Shown here: positions 25,505-34,296 of the stretch, piece after piece
How the letters are laid out: every line of letters starts with the position of its first letter
Position numbering within the stretch: the first letter of the stretch is position 1
Assembly: GCA_024408565.1 (NCBI GenBank)
Contig: JAKSUW010000008.1
Coordinates: 1-37,901, forward strand
Origin: Bacilli bacterium
GTDB lineage: Bacteria; Bacillota_I; Bacilli_A; RFN20; CAG-826
DNA: 37,901 nucleotides
Direction: 5' to 3'
Position numbers and translations under genes: made by a program
Notes under the pieces: generated by a model
What the model saw: only the letters and a program-made list of their open reading frames with translations
Databases searched by the model: none
Told to the model about the DNA's origin: nothing

Positions 25505-27874
25505 TTATTCTCCAGGATTAGGTTTAGTACTAGTGACTTCGGCGCTACCTGCAGTCGTGGCTGATTCTTTGATATTAAATTTTTCTTTTAAGACTTTACT
25601 ACCTTTACTCGCTTCGCTATCACGCGATACAAGTCCTTCGTCTTGTAAACGTTTAAACATCCGACCAGCGCGGGTAAAACCAATACCATTCTCGCGTTCA
25701 ATCGTCGAAATTGAAGTATATTCGCGTTTATAAACTTGCTCTTTGATATATTGGTAAAGTTGCTCATCACTTTGGGCACGCGCTTCGGCGGCGGTAATTT
25801 TCGGTGTCGCATCGGGTGCTTCAATTTGGTGATCTTCTAAATCCATAAAGCGCACATCGTATTGTGGTTTCCGCTGATCATTAATAAACTTCACCACTTT
25901 GGCAATTTCTTCGTCGCTAATATAGCAACCTTGGCAACGGAAATTCCCGCTACTTTGGATTTGGGGGCAACTAACTAACATATCGCCATTACCAAGTAAG
26001 CCTTCCGCGCCTTGTCCGCCTAAAATCGTTTTTGAGGATTCTTGATCAGGCACACGCAAAGCAACGCGCACAGGAAGGTTAGCCTTAATCGTACCAGTAA
26101 TCACATCAACGCTTGGCCGTTGGGTAGCGATAATTAAATGAATACCCGCCGCCCGGGCTTTCGCAGCAATGCGGTTAATATCGACATCAATTTTCTTGTT
26201 AGCGCTAATTAAATCCGCAAACTCATCTACTACAACAACGATATAAGGTAAGATAGCTTTGCCATTCGCCTTCATCATCGCGTTATAAGGTTTAATTTGG
26301 TTGACCATAACCTGGGCAAATAAATCGTAACGCCGGTCCATTTCTTCACATAATTTTTGTAACGCAATTTGTGCTTTCTTTGGTTCAGTAATAGTCGGGC
26401 AAAGAAGGAATGGCAAATCGTGATATTTAGCAAACTCAACTCGTTTAGGGTCGATTAATAAAAGCCGCACATCTTCAGGAGTATTACGCATAATAATGCT
26501 CATAATAATCGAATGGACTAACACCGATTTACCTGAACCCGTCGCGCCCGCAATGAGCATATGGGGGAAGGAGGCAAGATCCGCGGTTTTAATTTCGCCG
26601 GAAATATTTTTGCCAAACGGAATGGCTAAAGGTGATTTACTCGCGGGCGGGAGAACACTCACAATTTCTTTAAAGCTAATGGTCGTACTTTCGGCATTAG
26701 GTACTTCAAGACCACTCGTCATTTTGCCAGTCACAATCGGCTCAAAACGCGCCGTTACACCACCAAGACGTTGGGAAATATCAAGCACAAATTGTGGGAT
26801 CGAGCGAATAGAAGCGTTCACGTCCATTTGAATATCGTAACGCGTAACCCGAGGACCAATCGTGTGACTAATCGTTTTCGCCCCAATTTTTAAATCTTGG
26901 AAAGTCCGATTAATAATCTCGGTATTAATTTTTGATTGCTCTTCGTTTTTTGTAATAACATCACTCACTTCATAAGTCGCCAATAAATCATAAGAGGGCT
27001 TCTCGTATGGCGCTAATGGTGCTGCCACTGCCGTTTCTTCGTCGCTTAGCATTGCCGGTTTGGCCCCCTCTTCAAAATTTTCTGGCGTCTCTTCTGGCGG
27101 TAATTCGTCACTACTATAAAGATTAGCGAGTTTTAAATCGGTTTTACCTTCATCGTTAAGGTAACGATCAGCGTCAATTGGTTCCGCTGACGCCGTAATA
27201 TCAGGTGAAGCACCTTCACTTGGCTCCAAGGTTTTTTCTTGCACGACCATTGCTTTCTTGTTTTGTCGCTTTAATTTAATGACACTAAATAATTTATTAA
27301 AGCCATTCTTAAGCGGCTTGTGGAACATGATAATTAACGCGGTGACAAGAATGACGAAACCACTAATAATAGTGCCAATTTCGCTAATAATTGTGTTTAG
27401 TAATCCCGTAAAGACATAACCAATAACACCACCACCTAAACAAGTTGATAAAGCGTTATAGTGAATATAGTTAGTGCCTTTAAAAACCACCATCGCTTTC
27501 CACCACGAACGCGCATAATATTCAAAAATCGTGCTCGCACTTAAAGTAATTTTTGGATCAGCGAAGTCTGGTAAATTCGGATAATAAACAAATACCGTCG
27601 CAATCAGTAATAAAGCAAAAGTTAAAATTGCTAAAGAGATTAAATAGATATTTCGTTTAAGGCTTAATGGCTTATTGCGTTTAATAATTAAATAAATACC
27701 CGCGGCAATAAATAATGGATTAATAAACCAATAACCAATGCCACCAAATAAAGAAACTGTAACAATAGCGAGGGATTGAGCAATATAGACAACGTTAATT
27801 AAACTAAATAAAATCAGCGCAATCCCAACAAAGCATTTGATAGTAGATAATTTAATTTCGCGTTTATTATTCAT
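25505..27874 (-). CDS. ftsK: DNA translocase FtsK/SpoIIIE
   Basis: A septum-located motor that pumps chromosome ends into daughter cells. The 789-residue protein has four to five N-terminal membrane segments (residues 10-185), an acidic low-complexity linker (about 210-300), and a beta domain. The motor follows with Walker A AGATGSGKS (Lys449) and Walker B VVVVDEFADL (about 550). The C-terminal gamma winged helix (about 695-770, TSISTIERENGIGFTRAGRM) reads oriented DNA sequences. It lies 3 bases after the RNase J-like gene, as spoIIIE lies near rnjB in Bacillus. No good SD is seen at the start. Confidence 0.95.
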   Translation of the reverse strand: MNNKREIKLSTIKCFVGIALILFSLINVVYIAQSLAIVTVSLFGGIGYWFINPLFIAAGIYLIIKRNKPLSLKRNIYLISLAILTFALLLIATVFVYYPNLPDFADPKITLSASTIFEYYARSWWKAMVVFKGTNYIHYNALSTCLGGGVIGYVFTGLLNTIISEIGTIISGFVILVTALIIMFHKPLKNGFNKLFSVIKLKRQNKKAMVVQEKTLEPSEGASPDITASAEPIDADRYLNDEGKTDLKLANLYSSDELPPEETPENFEEGAKPAMLSDEETAVAAPLAPYEKPSYDLLATYEVSDVITKNEEQSKINTEIINRTFQDLKIGAKTISHTIGPRVTRYDIQMDVNASIRSIPQFVLDISQRLGGVTARFEPIVTGKMTSGLEVPNAESTTISFKEIVSVLPPASKSPLAIPFGKNISGEIKTADLASFPHMLIAGATGSGKSVLVHSIIMSIIMRNTPEDVRLLLIDPKRVEFAKYHDLPFLLCPTITEPKKAQIALQKLCEEMDRRYDLFAQVMVNQIKPYNAMMKANGKAILPYIVVVVDEFADLISANKKIDVDINRIAAKARAAGIHLIIATQRPSVDVITGTIKANLPVRVALRVPDQESSKTILGGQGAEGLLGNGDMLVSCPQIQSSGNFRCQGCYISDEEIAKVVKFINDQRKPQYDVRFMDLEDHQIEAPDATPKITAAEARAQSDEQLYQYIKEQVYKREYTSISTIERENGIGFTRAGRMFKRLQDEGLVSRDSEASKGSKVLKEKFNIKESATTAGSAEVTSTKPNPGE

Positions 27875-27877
27875 AGT

Positions 27878-29554
27878 TTAGGCCACATTAGTAATAATCG
27901 GCATGACTAATGGTTCTTTACCAATCTCCCTTTTTAATAATTTATTTAAACGTTCTATGATGGTAGATTCCGCTGTGTATTTATTGAAATTACCAAGTAA
28001 AAGTTCATTTAAAATTGTTGTGAGCTCCGCACTAACAACCCGCGAAACGGTTTTCGGATCTTTTAGACACGTAACACCAAATAAATCAACCACCGGTTGA
28101 CTCACCATTTTATGTTGCGCAGTGTTAATCGCAACTGAAACAACCACCACCCCATCTTCGCCCAGTTTTAAGCGTTCGCTTAAGACCGCGTTAGAAGAAC
28201 TAGTTTGGTTCATACCATCAATTAAAATTGTTCCAGTTGTTACGCTTTGACTACCGGGTAATAGTCGAGCGGCTTCCCCGTTAATATCAAGCACTAAACC
28301 ATTCTCTAAAACAAAGATGTTATTATGGGACAAATTGACTCCCATATTAAAAGCGTTCATCGCGTTAGCAATCATTAATCGATAACTGCCCTTAATTGGT
28401 ACATAATATTTCGGACGGAAAAGAGAAATCATGCTCTTCAAGTCTTCTTCGCTTGGGTGCATACTTAGATACGCTTTCTTCGAAATACTAATGACGTTAA
28501 TACCCGTCCGGAACAAGTTATCAAGCGTTTGCGCACTTAAAACTTCAAAATGTGAACTAGGTGGTGCCGCTACGATAAAGGTATCGGTTGGTTTAAATTG
28601 AATCCGTGTCGCGCTATGACCTTTCGCAAACTTATTCATTTTGCGGTAAAGTGCCCCACCAAAACCCATCATGACTACTAAAATATCCGTGTCTTTCACG
28701 CGGTTAATATCTTCGTAATCAAGGAAGTTATTTCTTGGGATAGCGCATTCTTCGACAATCTTCAGGCGGTCAAATAAATAAAGTGTCTCTTTATCATAAG
28801 CGCAAATTTTCCGGTTATAACTAACGGCAAGTTTAATAATTTCAGCGAGCGCAAAAGCGTTCGTGGAAAATAAAGAAATAAAAATACGACCTTTCGCTTC
28901 GTTTTCAAAAATGTTTTGGATATGGGGCGTTAATCGGTGATTAGGTGTCGTATAACCAGCCCGCGTTGCGAAGGTTGATTCACTCATTAACACTAAAGTT
29001 TGTTTCTCAGCAATCCGCCCAACCGCGTTTGAGTCATAACTAAAATTCTTAAAGCTATTGTTTTCAACAATAAAGTCGCCGGTATAAACAATGTTACCGC
29101 CACTAGTTTCAATGGCGACACCAAAGCTCCGCGGCATGTTATGACAAGTTGCAAAGAAATGAACGGTCCGACCGCCAATCTTTTCAACACCGGTTGGATT
29201 CACGATATGGAAATCAAGGTTAATTTTACTATTCACGTGATTCATGAACGATTCAATGAAAATACGCGTGACATCAGTGCAATAAATCGGTGCGGGACAA
29301 TCTTTCACAAGATATGGTAAGGCACCAAGTTGATCATCATGACCATGCGTAATGATATAGGCTTTAATTTGGCTTTTGTGTTCTTTTAGATAGGCGTAGT
29401 CGGCCATGATGTAATCAATCCCGGGGGTCGATTTATCAGGATATTTAACACCCGCATCTAAAACAAAAATGTCATCATCGATTTGTACTACGGTTAAGTT
29501 TTTGCCGTCTTCATCTAATCCGCCAAGCGCAAAGATATGAACGTGTTCAGTCAT
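27878..29554 (-). CDS. rnjB: RNase J family protein, RNase J2-like, degenerate active site
   Basis: A 558-residue metallo-beta-lactamase/beta-CASP protein recognisable from ALGGLDEDGKN, VLDAGVKYP, TGDF and the C-terminal domain. The HxHxDH motif is H70-G-H72-D-D74-Q75, with the last His lost. In the beta-CASP part, the usual HVSGH reads YLSMH, PxHGEYR reads PIKGSYR, and TGxQGE reads MGFGGA. Active RNase J1 keeps these residues; Bacillus RNase J2 has lost several and serves mainly as a partner of J1. The neighbour ftsK fits the rnjB locus. It therefore probably has little nuclease activity of its own and works with an RNase J1 encoded elsewhere. Start at 29554 with a weak GAG SD. Confidence 0.85.
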   Translation of the reverse strand: MTEHVHIFALGGLDEDGKNLTVVQIDDDIFVLDAGVKYPDKSTPGIDYIMADYAYLKEHKSQIKAYIITHGHDDQLGALPYLVKDCPAPIYCTDVTRIFIESFMNHVNSKINLDFHIVNPTGVEKIGGRTVHFFATCHNMPRSFGVAIETSGGNIVYTGDFIVENNSFKNFSYDSNAVGRIAEKQTLVLMSESTFATRAGYTTPNHRLTPHIQNIFENEAKGRIFISLFSTNAFALAEIIKLAVSYNRKICAYDKETLYLFDRLKIVEECAIPRNNFLDYEDINRVKDTDILVVMMGFGGALYRKMNKFAKGHSATRIQFKPTDTFIVAAPPSSHFEVLSAQTLDNLFRTGINVISISKKAYLSMHPSEEDLKSMISLFRPKYYVPIKGSYRLMIANAMNAFNMGVNLSHNNIFVLENGLVLDINGEAARLLPGSQSVTTGTILIDGMNQTSSSNAVLSERLKLGEDGVVVVSVAINTAQHKMVSQPVVDLFGVTCLKDPKTVSRVVSAELTTILNELLLGNFNKYTAESTIIERLNKLLKREIGKEPLVMPIITNVA

Positions 29555-29587
29555 AGAAAAACTCTCACTTTTTAATTATTTAATTAA

Positions 29588-29593
29588 ATTATA
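29588..29593 (-). promoter_or_regulatory. -10 box for the rnjB-ftsK-acpS-pulA-plsC operon
   Basis: TATAAT on the minus strand, 33 bases before the start codon, downstream of the initiator-tRNA terminator. No clear -35 box. Confidence 0.45.
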
Positions 29594-29627
29594 CCCAAAA
29601 AGGTCATAAATATAAAGATTTTTAATC

Positions 29628-29651
29628 AAAAAAAGATGGGTGTACCATCTT
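29628..29651 (-). terminator. Terminator of the initiator tRNA gene
   Basis: Minus strand AAGATGG-TACAC-CCATCTT followed by a T-run (7-bp stem, 5-base loop). It starts 13 bases past the tRNA CCA end, separating the tRNA from the RNase J operon. Confidence 0.85.
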
Positions 29652-29663
29652 CGTTTTTTTAAG

Positions 29664-29740
29664 TGGTTGCGGGGGATGGATTTGAACCATCGACCTCCAG
29701 GTTATGGGCCTGGCAAGCTACCGGGCTGCTCTACCCCGCG
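29664..29740 (-). tRNA. Initiator tRNA-fMet (CAU)
   Basis: A 77-base cloverleaf with encoded CCA. The acceptor starts C and faces A72 (mismatch C1:A72), the mark of bacterial initiators that allows formylation. D-stem A11:U24 is also initiator-like. Two oddities: the anticodon loop is CCCATAA, giving C33 instead of U33, and the first of the three conserved G:C pairs below the loop is A29:U41. The T-loop is normal (TTCAAAT). Confidence 0.95.
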
Positions 29741-29751
29741 ATAACTTGATA

Positions 29752-29781
29752 ACTATACCATAGACCGATAAATTAAAGCAA
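29752..29781 (-). promoter_or_regulatory. Initiator tRNA promoter
   Basis: Minus strand TTGCTT (29776-29781), 18-base spacer, TATAGT (29752-29757), with TGG as extended -10. Transcription would start a few bases before the tRNA. Confidence 0.7.
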
Positions 29782-29797
29782 ATACAATCTCGTGCGA

Positions 29798-29807
29798 CCG
29801 TATACGG
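29798..29807. repeat. Palindrome CCGTATACGG in the O-antigen-ligase promoter
   Basis: A perfect 10-bp inverted repeat located 7 bases upstream of the -10 box (29815-29820), within the -35/-10 spacer, a typical repressor position. Short enough to be chance. Confidence 0.3.
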
Positions 29808-29814
29808 AAAAAGT

Positions 29815-29820
29815 TATAAT
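29815..29820 (+). promoter_or_regulatory. -10 box of the O-antigen-ligase/glf operon, leaderless
   Basis: TATAAT ending 7 bases before the ATG at 29828, with no SD between them. Transcription should start at or next to the start codon. Confidence 0.55.
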
Positions 29821-29827
29821 ATGAAAT

Positions 29828-31351
29828 ATGAGAAAAGTGAAAACTAATCGCTATCCATATCAGGTTATTACGGTCGATTTTTTATTTTTCTTTTTTACTT
29901 TCGTCTTTTACCTTTTTATTACTCGGTGGGCGTTTATTTATACCGACATCAACTTAACCGATCGTAATTTACTTTTTTTTATCCCGGTATTTATCTTCGC
30001 CATTGGAATCGTTTTCCCGCTTATCATCGAACAAAAGCATAACCAATTGAAATGGCCAAAAATTCTATTAGTTATCGGAATCATTATCGCGGTTAATAAT
30101 TTAATCGCAACTGCGATTGTCCCTAGCGAAATTTTCTTCTCATCAGTCGAAGGCTATACACCATATATGCCAAGCTCTGGGATGCGCGTTTACTCCGTTC
30201 TTTGTGGCATCGTAATTGGTTTTATGCCTTATCTTTTTTTCTATTTACTTCCGCGCCGCATTCGCCACAAAAAATACATTAATTATGTTCTTTACGCTTT
30301 CTTAATTGTTCTTGGCGGTTGTGTCATCGCCAGCTTTTTCACCGATGGCCAAAACTATATCAATATCATTTTACACGGCTTAACTAGCGAAGGTGTCACT
30401 CCGGTCAGTGGGATTACCCAGAAAAACGCTTTTGGTATGCATTTGATGCTCGGTCTTTTTGCCATCATTTTGTTGGATATTTTTACCCACCATTGGCAAT
30501 GGCTACTATTAGCGATTCCTACTTTGTTAATTCAACTATGCACATTGGCGAAATTTTCCATTCTCGCGAGTTGGATAATTTTAATCATCTATTTATGCTA
30601 TAAACTATACAAAATAGCTTCGGTTAATCGCGATAATGCGATTATTGCAAGCTTGTTAGTGGCCTTGGTTGTGATTGGTTTATCAGTCGCTATCGTTTTA
30701 ACTATCAATAGTCAGAGCGGCATTCTTTTTGCCATCAAAACCTTCTTCGTGAAAAGCTTTGATAATGCCAAAACAACTTGGTATTGGCGGACAATCATCT
30801 GGAACAGTTTACTCTCCGCGATGGCCCCAATCCAGTTTGTCTTTGGTTGTAGTTACGCTTTCACTAGCATTTATATTCATGAGAGTTATTTTTATAATCC
30901 ACTCCGCGAAGAAACTAACCACATTTGGCATGCGCACAATTCTTACTTACAAAACATCGCCGAAGGCGGCGTTATCTATTTATTAATTAATATTCTTTTG
31001 TTCGGCTATCTTATTTATTTGGCTTTTAAAATGCGCCACCGTCATCAGGCCTTTTCCTTTATGATGATAGTTTTTATTGTTATCCGCTTGCTTTATAGCC
31101 TGATTGATAATGACGCCTTATTTAGTGACACGACAGGTTATCTTGAAAATTTTGTAATGATTTTACCTGTTATGGCCATTTACTACATGGAAGATGAACC
31201 CAATGAAGCAAAACTCCGTCAACAAATACTTGTCAATATGAATGAAATGAAAAAGACGCGTCCAACAACCTGGTACACAAAACTTGAGAAAAAATTATAT
31301 ATTCATTCAGCAAAAATAATTGCGGAGGAAAAACAAAATGAGCATAAATAA
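29828..31351 (+). CDS. O-antigen ligase/polymerase-like membrane protein
   Basis: A 507-residue protein with about 10-12 membrane segments. The last large extracellular loop has RTIIWNSLLSAMAPIQFVFG and then HAHNSYLQNIAEGG, the pattern of the WaaL/Wzy (Wzy_C) family that joins or polymerises lipid-linked glycans. The C-terminal 60 residues are charged and cytoplasmic. It overlaps glf by 14 bases, so it belongs to a surface-polysaccharide operon. The role (polymerase or ligase) cannot be decided by sequence alone. The start at 29828 appears leaderless. Confidence 0.8.
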   Translation: MRKVKTNRYPYQVITVDFLFFFFTFVFYLFITRWAFIYTDINLTDRNLLFFIPVFIFAIGIVFPLIIEQKHNQLKWPKILLVIGIIIAVNNLIATAIVPSEIFFSSVEGYTPYMPSSGMRVYSVLCGIVIGFMPYLFFYLLPRRIRHKKYINYVLYAFLIVLGGCVIASFFTDGQNYINIILHGLTSEGVTPVSGITQKNAFGMHLMLGLFAIILLDIFTHHWQWLLLAIPTLLIQLCTLAKFSILASWIILIIYLCYKLYKIASVNRDNAIIASLLVALVVIGLSVAIVLTINSQSGILFAIKTFFVKSFDNAKTTWYWRTIIWNSLLSAMAPIQFVFGCSYAFTSIYIHESYFYNPLREETNHIWHAHNSYLQNIAEGGVIYLLINILLFGYLIYLAFKMRHRHQAFSFMMIVFIVIRLLYSLIDNDALFSDTTGYLENFVMILPVMAIYYMEDEPNEAKLRQQILVNMNEMKKTRPTTWYTKLEKKLYIHSAKIIAEEKQNEHK

Positions 31352-32486
31352 TTATGATGTGATTATTGTTGGCGCAGGTTTTGCTGGCGCCACCATTGCT
31401 AACTGTTTAGCAAACGCCAACAAAAAAGTTCTTATTATCGACAAGCGTAATCACATTGGTGGTAACGCCTACGATTATTTTAATAATGATGGCATCATCA
31501 TTCACCAATATGGTCCGCATATCTTTCACACTTCAAATAAAGAAGTTTGGGATTATCTTCAAAAATTTAGTGGCTTCTTCCCTTATGAGCATCGCGTCTT
31601 AGGTAACATTGATGGCGTGCTCGTCCCGATTCCGTTTAACTTTAAATCGTTAGAATTAACCCATCAAAAAGAAGAAGCGGAAACGATTAAGCAATTATTA
31701 AAACAAAATTTTCCGAACAAAAAACGGATCTCAATTCTTGATTTAATTAATCACTCCAATCCAACACTAAAAGCATTTGGTAATTTCGTTTATCAAAAAG
31801 TATTTGTTTATTACACTAGTAAACAATGGGGCATTCACCCAAGCCAAATTGATCAATCGGTCATTAACCGTGTCCCAGTTATTTTAGGCTATGAAGATAC
31901 TTATTTCGCTGATACTTATCAATTTATGCCAAGCAAGGGTTTCACCGAAATTTTTAACAGTATGTTAAAACATCCCAATATTCATATTGAATTAAACACC
32001 AACATCAAAGACCATATTGAATTTAAAGACGCTATCTACATTGATAAAGAAAAATTTAACGGTCACTTTATCTATACCGGAGCGATTGATGAGCTCTTTA
32101 ATTATCAGTTTGGTGTTCTCCCCTACCGCTCACTTGATATTGTGTTAGAAAAACATAACCTCACCCACTATCAACCGGTTGCAACGGTTAATTACCCCAC
32201 AAGCGAAAAATTCACCCGCATCAGTGAATATAAATATTTCTTAAACCAAGATATCAAAGATAAGACCGTCATCGCCAAAGAATATTCGAAGGCTTATAGT
32301 TTAGAAAGTAAAACTGATCCTTATTACCCGATTAACAATGAAGCAAATCTTGCGTTATATAAAAAATATGAGCAACTTGCCCAAAAATATCACATTTATT
32401 TATGTGGCCGCTTAGCGGAATATAAATATTACAATATGGATGCGGTCATCGCTCGTGCGCTTACATTAGCGGACAAACTTAAATAA
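31338..32486 (+). CDS. glf: UDP-galactopyranose mutase
   Basis: A flavoenzyme converting UDP-galactopyranose to UDP-galactofuranose. The 382-residue protein starts with the FAD-binding loop VIIVGAGFAGATIA and IDKRNHIGGNAYD. It also has the typical YGPHIFHTSN, YTSKQWG and RVPVILGYEDTYFADTYQ blocks and ends CGRLAEYKYYNMD. I chose the ATG at 31338, which has GGAGG nine bases upstream, over a TTG at 31320. It implies galactofuranose in the cell-surface glycan made with the O-antigen-ligase-like protein. Confidence 0.96.
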   Translation: MSINNYDVIIVGAGFAGATIANCLANANKKVLIIDKRNHIGGNAYDYFNNDGIIIHQYGPHIFHTSNKEVWDYLQKFSGFFPYEHRVLGNIDGVLVPIPFNFKSLELTHQKEEAETIKQLLKQNFPNKKRISILDLINHSNPTLKAFGNFVYQKVFVYYTSKQWGIHPSQIDQSVINRVPVILGYEDTYFADTYQFMPSKGFTEIFNSMLKHPNIHIELNTNIKDHIEFKDAIYIDKEKFNGHFIYTGAIDELFNYQFGVLPYRSLDIVLEKHNLTHYQPVATVNYPTSEKFTRISEYKYFLNQDIKDKTVIAKEYSKAYSLESKTDPYYPINNEANLALYKKYEQLAQKYHIYLCGRLAEYKYYNMDAVIARALTLADKLK

Positions 32487-32487
32487 T

Positions 32488-33516
32488 TTACCAACGATTA
32501 TAAACTTTTTCCGCAAAGCCAGGTAAATTCTCGAAGTGAATTTCTTGGCCATTCACTTTTACATTCCCGGTAAATAAACCAAACACTTGGTGTTGGTTAC
32601 TCCGAATTAATAAAGCGTTCGTATCACTTTTCCGGTCAAGCGATGGCATAAAATGAATATTGATATCACCACTTAACGAAGTGATGGACCAGGGTTCCAT
32701 ATAACTATCTTTGCCATTTTTTTGCGGAATGTGAAAATGAACATCGTTTAGTTTATAAGCCTTACCATCATAGAAGAACATATTTTCGCTCGCCGCACTC
32801 GTGTCACCAAAACCATAGCCAAGGTTCCAACCAATCGGGAAGCCATGATATTCCGTATTAACGCTACTCCAGTACCAGGTATTTTTATATGTCCAAATAC
32901 CGCGCCCCCAATCTAAGACACCATAAGCGTCTTCAAAGCGATATTCATCGCCCCGATAACGCACATAACCACTCGCGTTTAATAAGTTCATTTTCTGGTT
33001 GTAATAGAAATGACCTGGTTTATCAAACGGGGTCGCAATCACCATTGAATCTTTAATGGTTGGTTCTAATTTAAGATTAGCTTCAAAGGGTTTACGCGTT
33101 TTTCCGAACTTCTTAAAGTTCACGATAATCCGGCGTGTTCCATCGCTCTCGACTAAAAACTGAAATTGAAAGTTCCGTTTCTTCACAACAATGTTGCCGG
33201 TTTTACTCGTACCGGGTAAATGAAGACGTCCACAGGAAAAGAAACCCATTGGTGAAACGGTCACATTTTCGCCCGTCGAAAAATTTAAAAAGGAAGCACT
33301 CACCATCCACATATAAGAATTATCAGCTACCGTAAAAGCGACGCCGTAATTCGCGTTACCAACAAAGTAATAATCCCATTCTTTAATCCGTAACTTCCGC
33401 CAACGAATCTGTTTCCGGTTATATTCTTTGACTAAAGAATAAGCGTAGCCGGCTTCATTTAATTTACCATGAGCGTCAAGTAAAGGCCCAGGTTGTAATT
33501 GATGTTGTTGTTCCAT
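32488..33516 (-). CDS. DUF2804 family protein
   Basis: A 342-residue protein with no signal peptide. It matches the DUF2804 family: the centre has YGVLDWGRGIWTYKNTWYW followed by GWNLGYGFGD and ASENMFFYDGK. The fold is probably beta-rich (lipocalin-like relatives are known), but the biochemical role is not established. It starts 3 bases after the histidine phosphatase stop, so they form an operon. It ends one base from the convergent glf gene. Confidence 0.8.
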   Translation of the reverse strand: MEQQHQLQPGPLLDAHGKLNEAGYAYSLVKEYNRKQIRWRKLRIKEWDYYFVGNANYGVAFTVADNSYMWMVSASFLNFSTGENVTVSPMGFFSCGRLHLPGTSKTGNIVVKKRNFQFQFLVESDGTRRIIVNFKKFGKTRKPFEANLKLEPTIKDSMVIATPFDKPGHFYYNQKMNLLNASGYVRYRGDEYRFEDAYGVLDWGRGIWTYKNTWYWSSVNTEYHGFPIGWNLGYGFGDTSAASENMFFYDGKAYKLNDVHFHIPQKNGKDSYMEPWSITSLSGDINIHFMPSLDRKSDTNALLIRSNQHQVFGLFTGNVKVNGQEIHFENLPGFAEKVYNRW

Positions 33517-33519
33517 AAA

Positions 33520-34236
33520 TTAGTGCCGTGTTTTATCTGTATAAAGTTCACAAAAGCGTCCCGAGAACGAACGAAGAATTCCTTCTTTACCTAAATGGGT
33601 AGTATCGCCATAACGGCTCATCCGGAATTGCGCTAAGCCACGAGTTCTCTCTTCGGTAATAAACACCGTCACACCACTTGGTGGGCAGATCATAAATTGC
33701 GCGGCGTTAGTGAAAGGAATGTTTAATAAATGAGCGACAATCGCACTCATAATGCCAAAGTGAGCAAATAAAACAATCCGTTTCCGGTTCCGTTTAGTCA
33801 CGCGGTAAAAATAGCCTTCGCGCTTATAACCGTTTTTCGCTAACAGTTGATCTAGACTATCCCAAACATTAAACAAATGTTTTTCAAATTCGCCATCGCG
33901 GACTTCCATACTCTCTAAGAAGTTTGGTTGTAAAAGTAATGGATGTTTCAAAATATATTCCGGTTTAAAATCCCAGCAGTTTTGTTTCTTGCCGTTTTTT
34001 AGCACCGCGTGATAGTGATTAATCTCGCGTAGCCATTCAACGGTATGAACTTTGCCTTTACCTTTGGTAACGGCTTGACAGGTCATCTGCGCTCTTTCAA
34101 GGGGTGAGCAATAAATCTCATCAAAGAAACTGGCATCGTAACGTTTCCCTAATGCAGCGGCTTCTTTTTTGCCGCGTTCAGTAATCGTGTGATGTTCATA
34201 GTCTGGTTCAGCATGACGAATGATATAAAGTTTCAT
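33520..34236 (-). CDS. Histidine phosphatase family protein
   Basis: A 238-residue phosphoglycerate-mutase-like phosphatase with the catalytic RHAEPDY at residues 7-13 (His8), the SPLERAQMTCQA helix, and a second histidine in FAHFG (about residue 158). The phosphate ester it cleaves is unknown. The ATG at 34236 has AAGGAG and an extended -10 promoter at 34260-34268. Co-transcribed with the DUF2804 gene. Confidence 0.9.
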   Translation of the reverse strand: MKLYIIRHAEPDYEHHTITERGKKEAAALGKRYDASFFDEIYCSPLERAQMTCQAVTKGKGKVHTVEWLREINHYHAVLKNGKKQNCWDFKPEYILKHPLLLQPNFLESMEVRDGEFEKHLFNVWDSLDQLLAKNGYKREGYFYRVTKRNRKRIVLFAHFGIMSAIVAHLLNIPFTNAAQFMICPPSGVTVFITEERTRGLAQFRMSRYGDTTHLGKEGILRSFSGRFCELYTDKTRH

Positions 34237-34259
34237 ATGAAAACTCCTTGTTCTTTTTA

Positions 34260-34268
34260 ATTATAACA
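34260..34268 (-). promoter_or_regulatory. Extended -10 promoter of the phosphatase-DUF2804 operon
   Basis: TGTTATAAT on the minus strand, 23 bases before the ATG. Here a normal leader with AAGGAG is present, in contrast to the leaderless genes with the same promoter type. Confidence 0.65.
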
Positions 34269-34278
34269 TAGATTAAAC

Positions 34279-34293
34279 TCTCGCTAAGCGAGA
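34279..34293 (-). terminator. Hairpin after the COG4299-type gene
   Basis: TCTCGC-TTA-GCGAGA just past the stop codon at 34297, followed only by GTTTAAT. It is a weak intrinsic terminator and the first hairpin found downstream of the tRNA cluster. Confidence 0.5.
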
Positions 34294-34296
34294 AAA

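Noticed and set aside
26496-26831. A 111-codon plus-strand frame inside ftsK
   Set aside because: It lies fully antisense to the conserved ftsK motor region, has no SD or promoter, and shows no recognisable domain.
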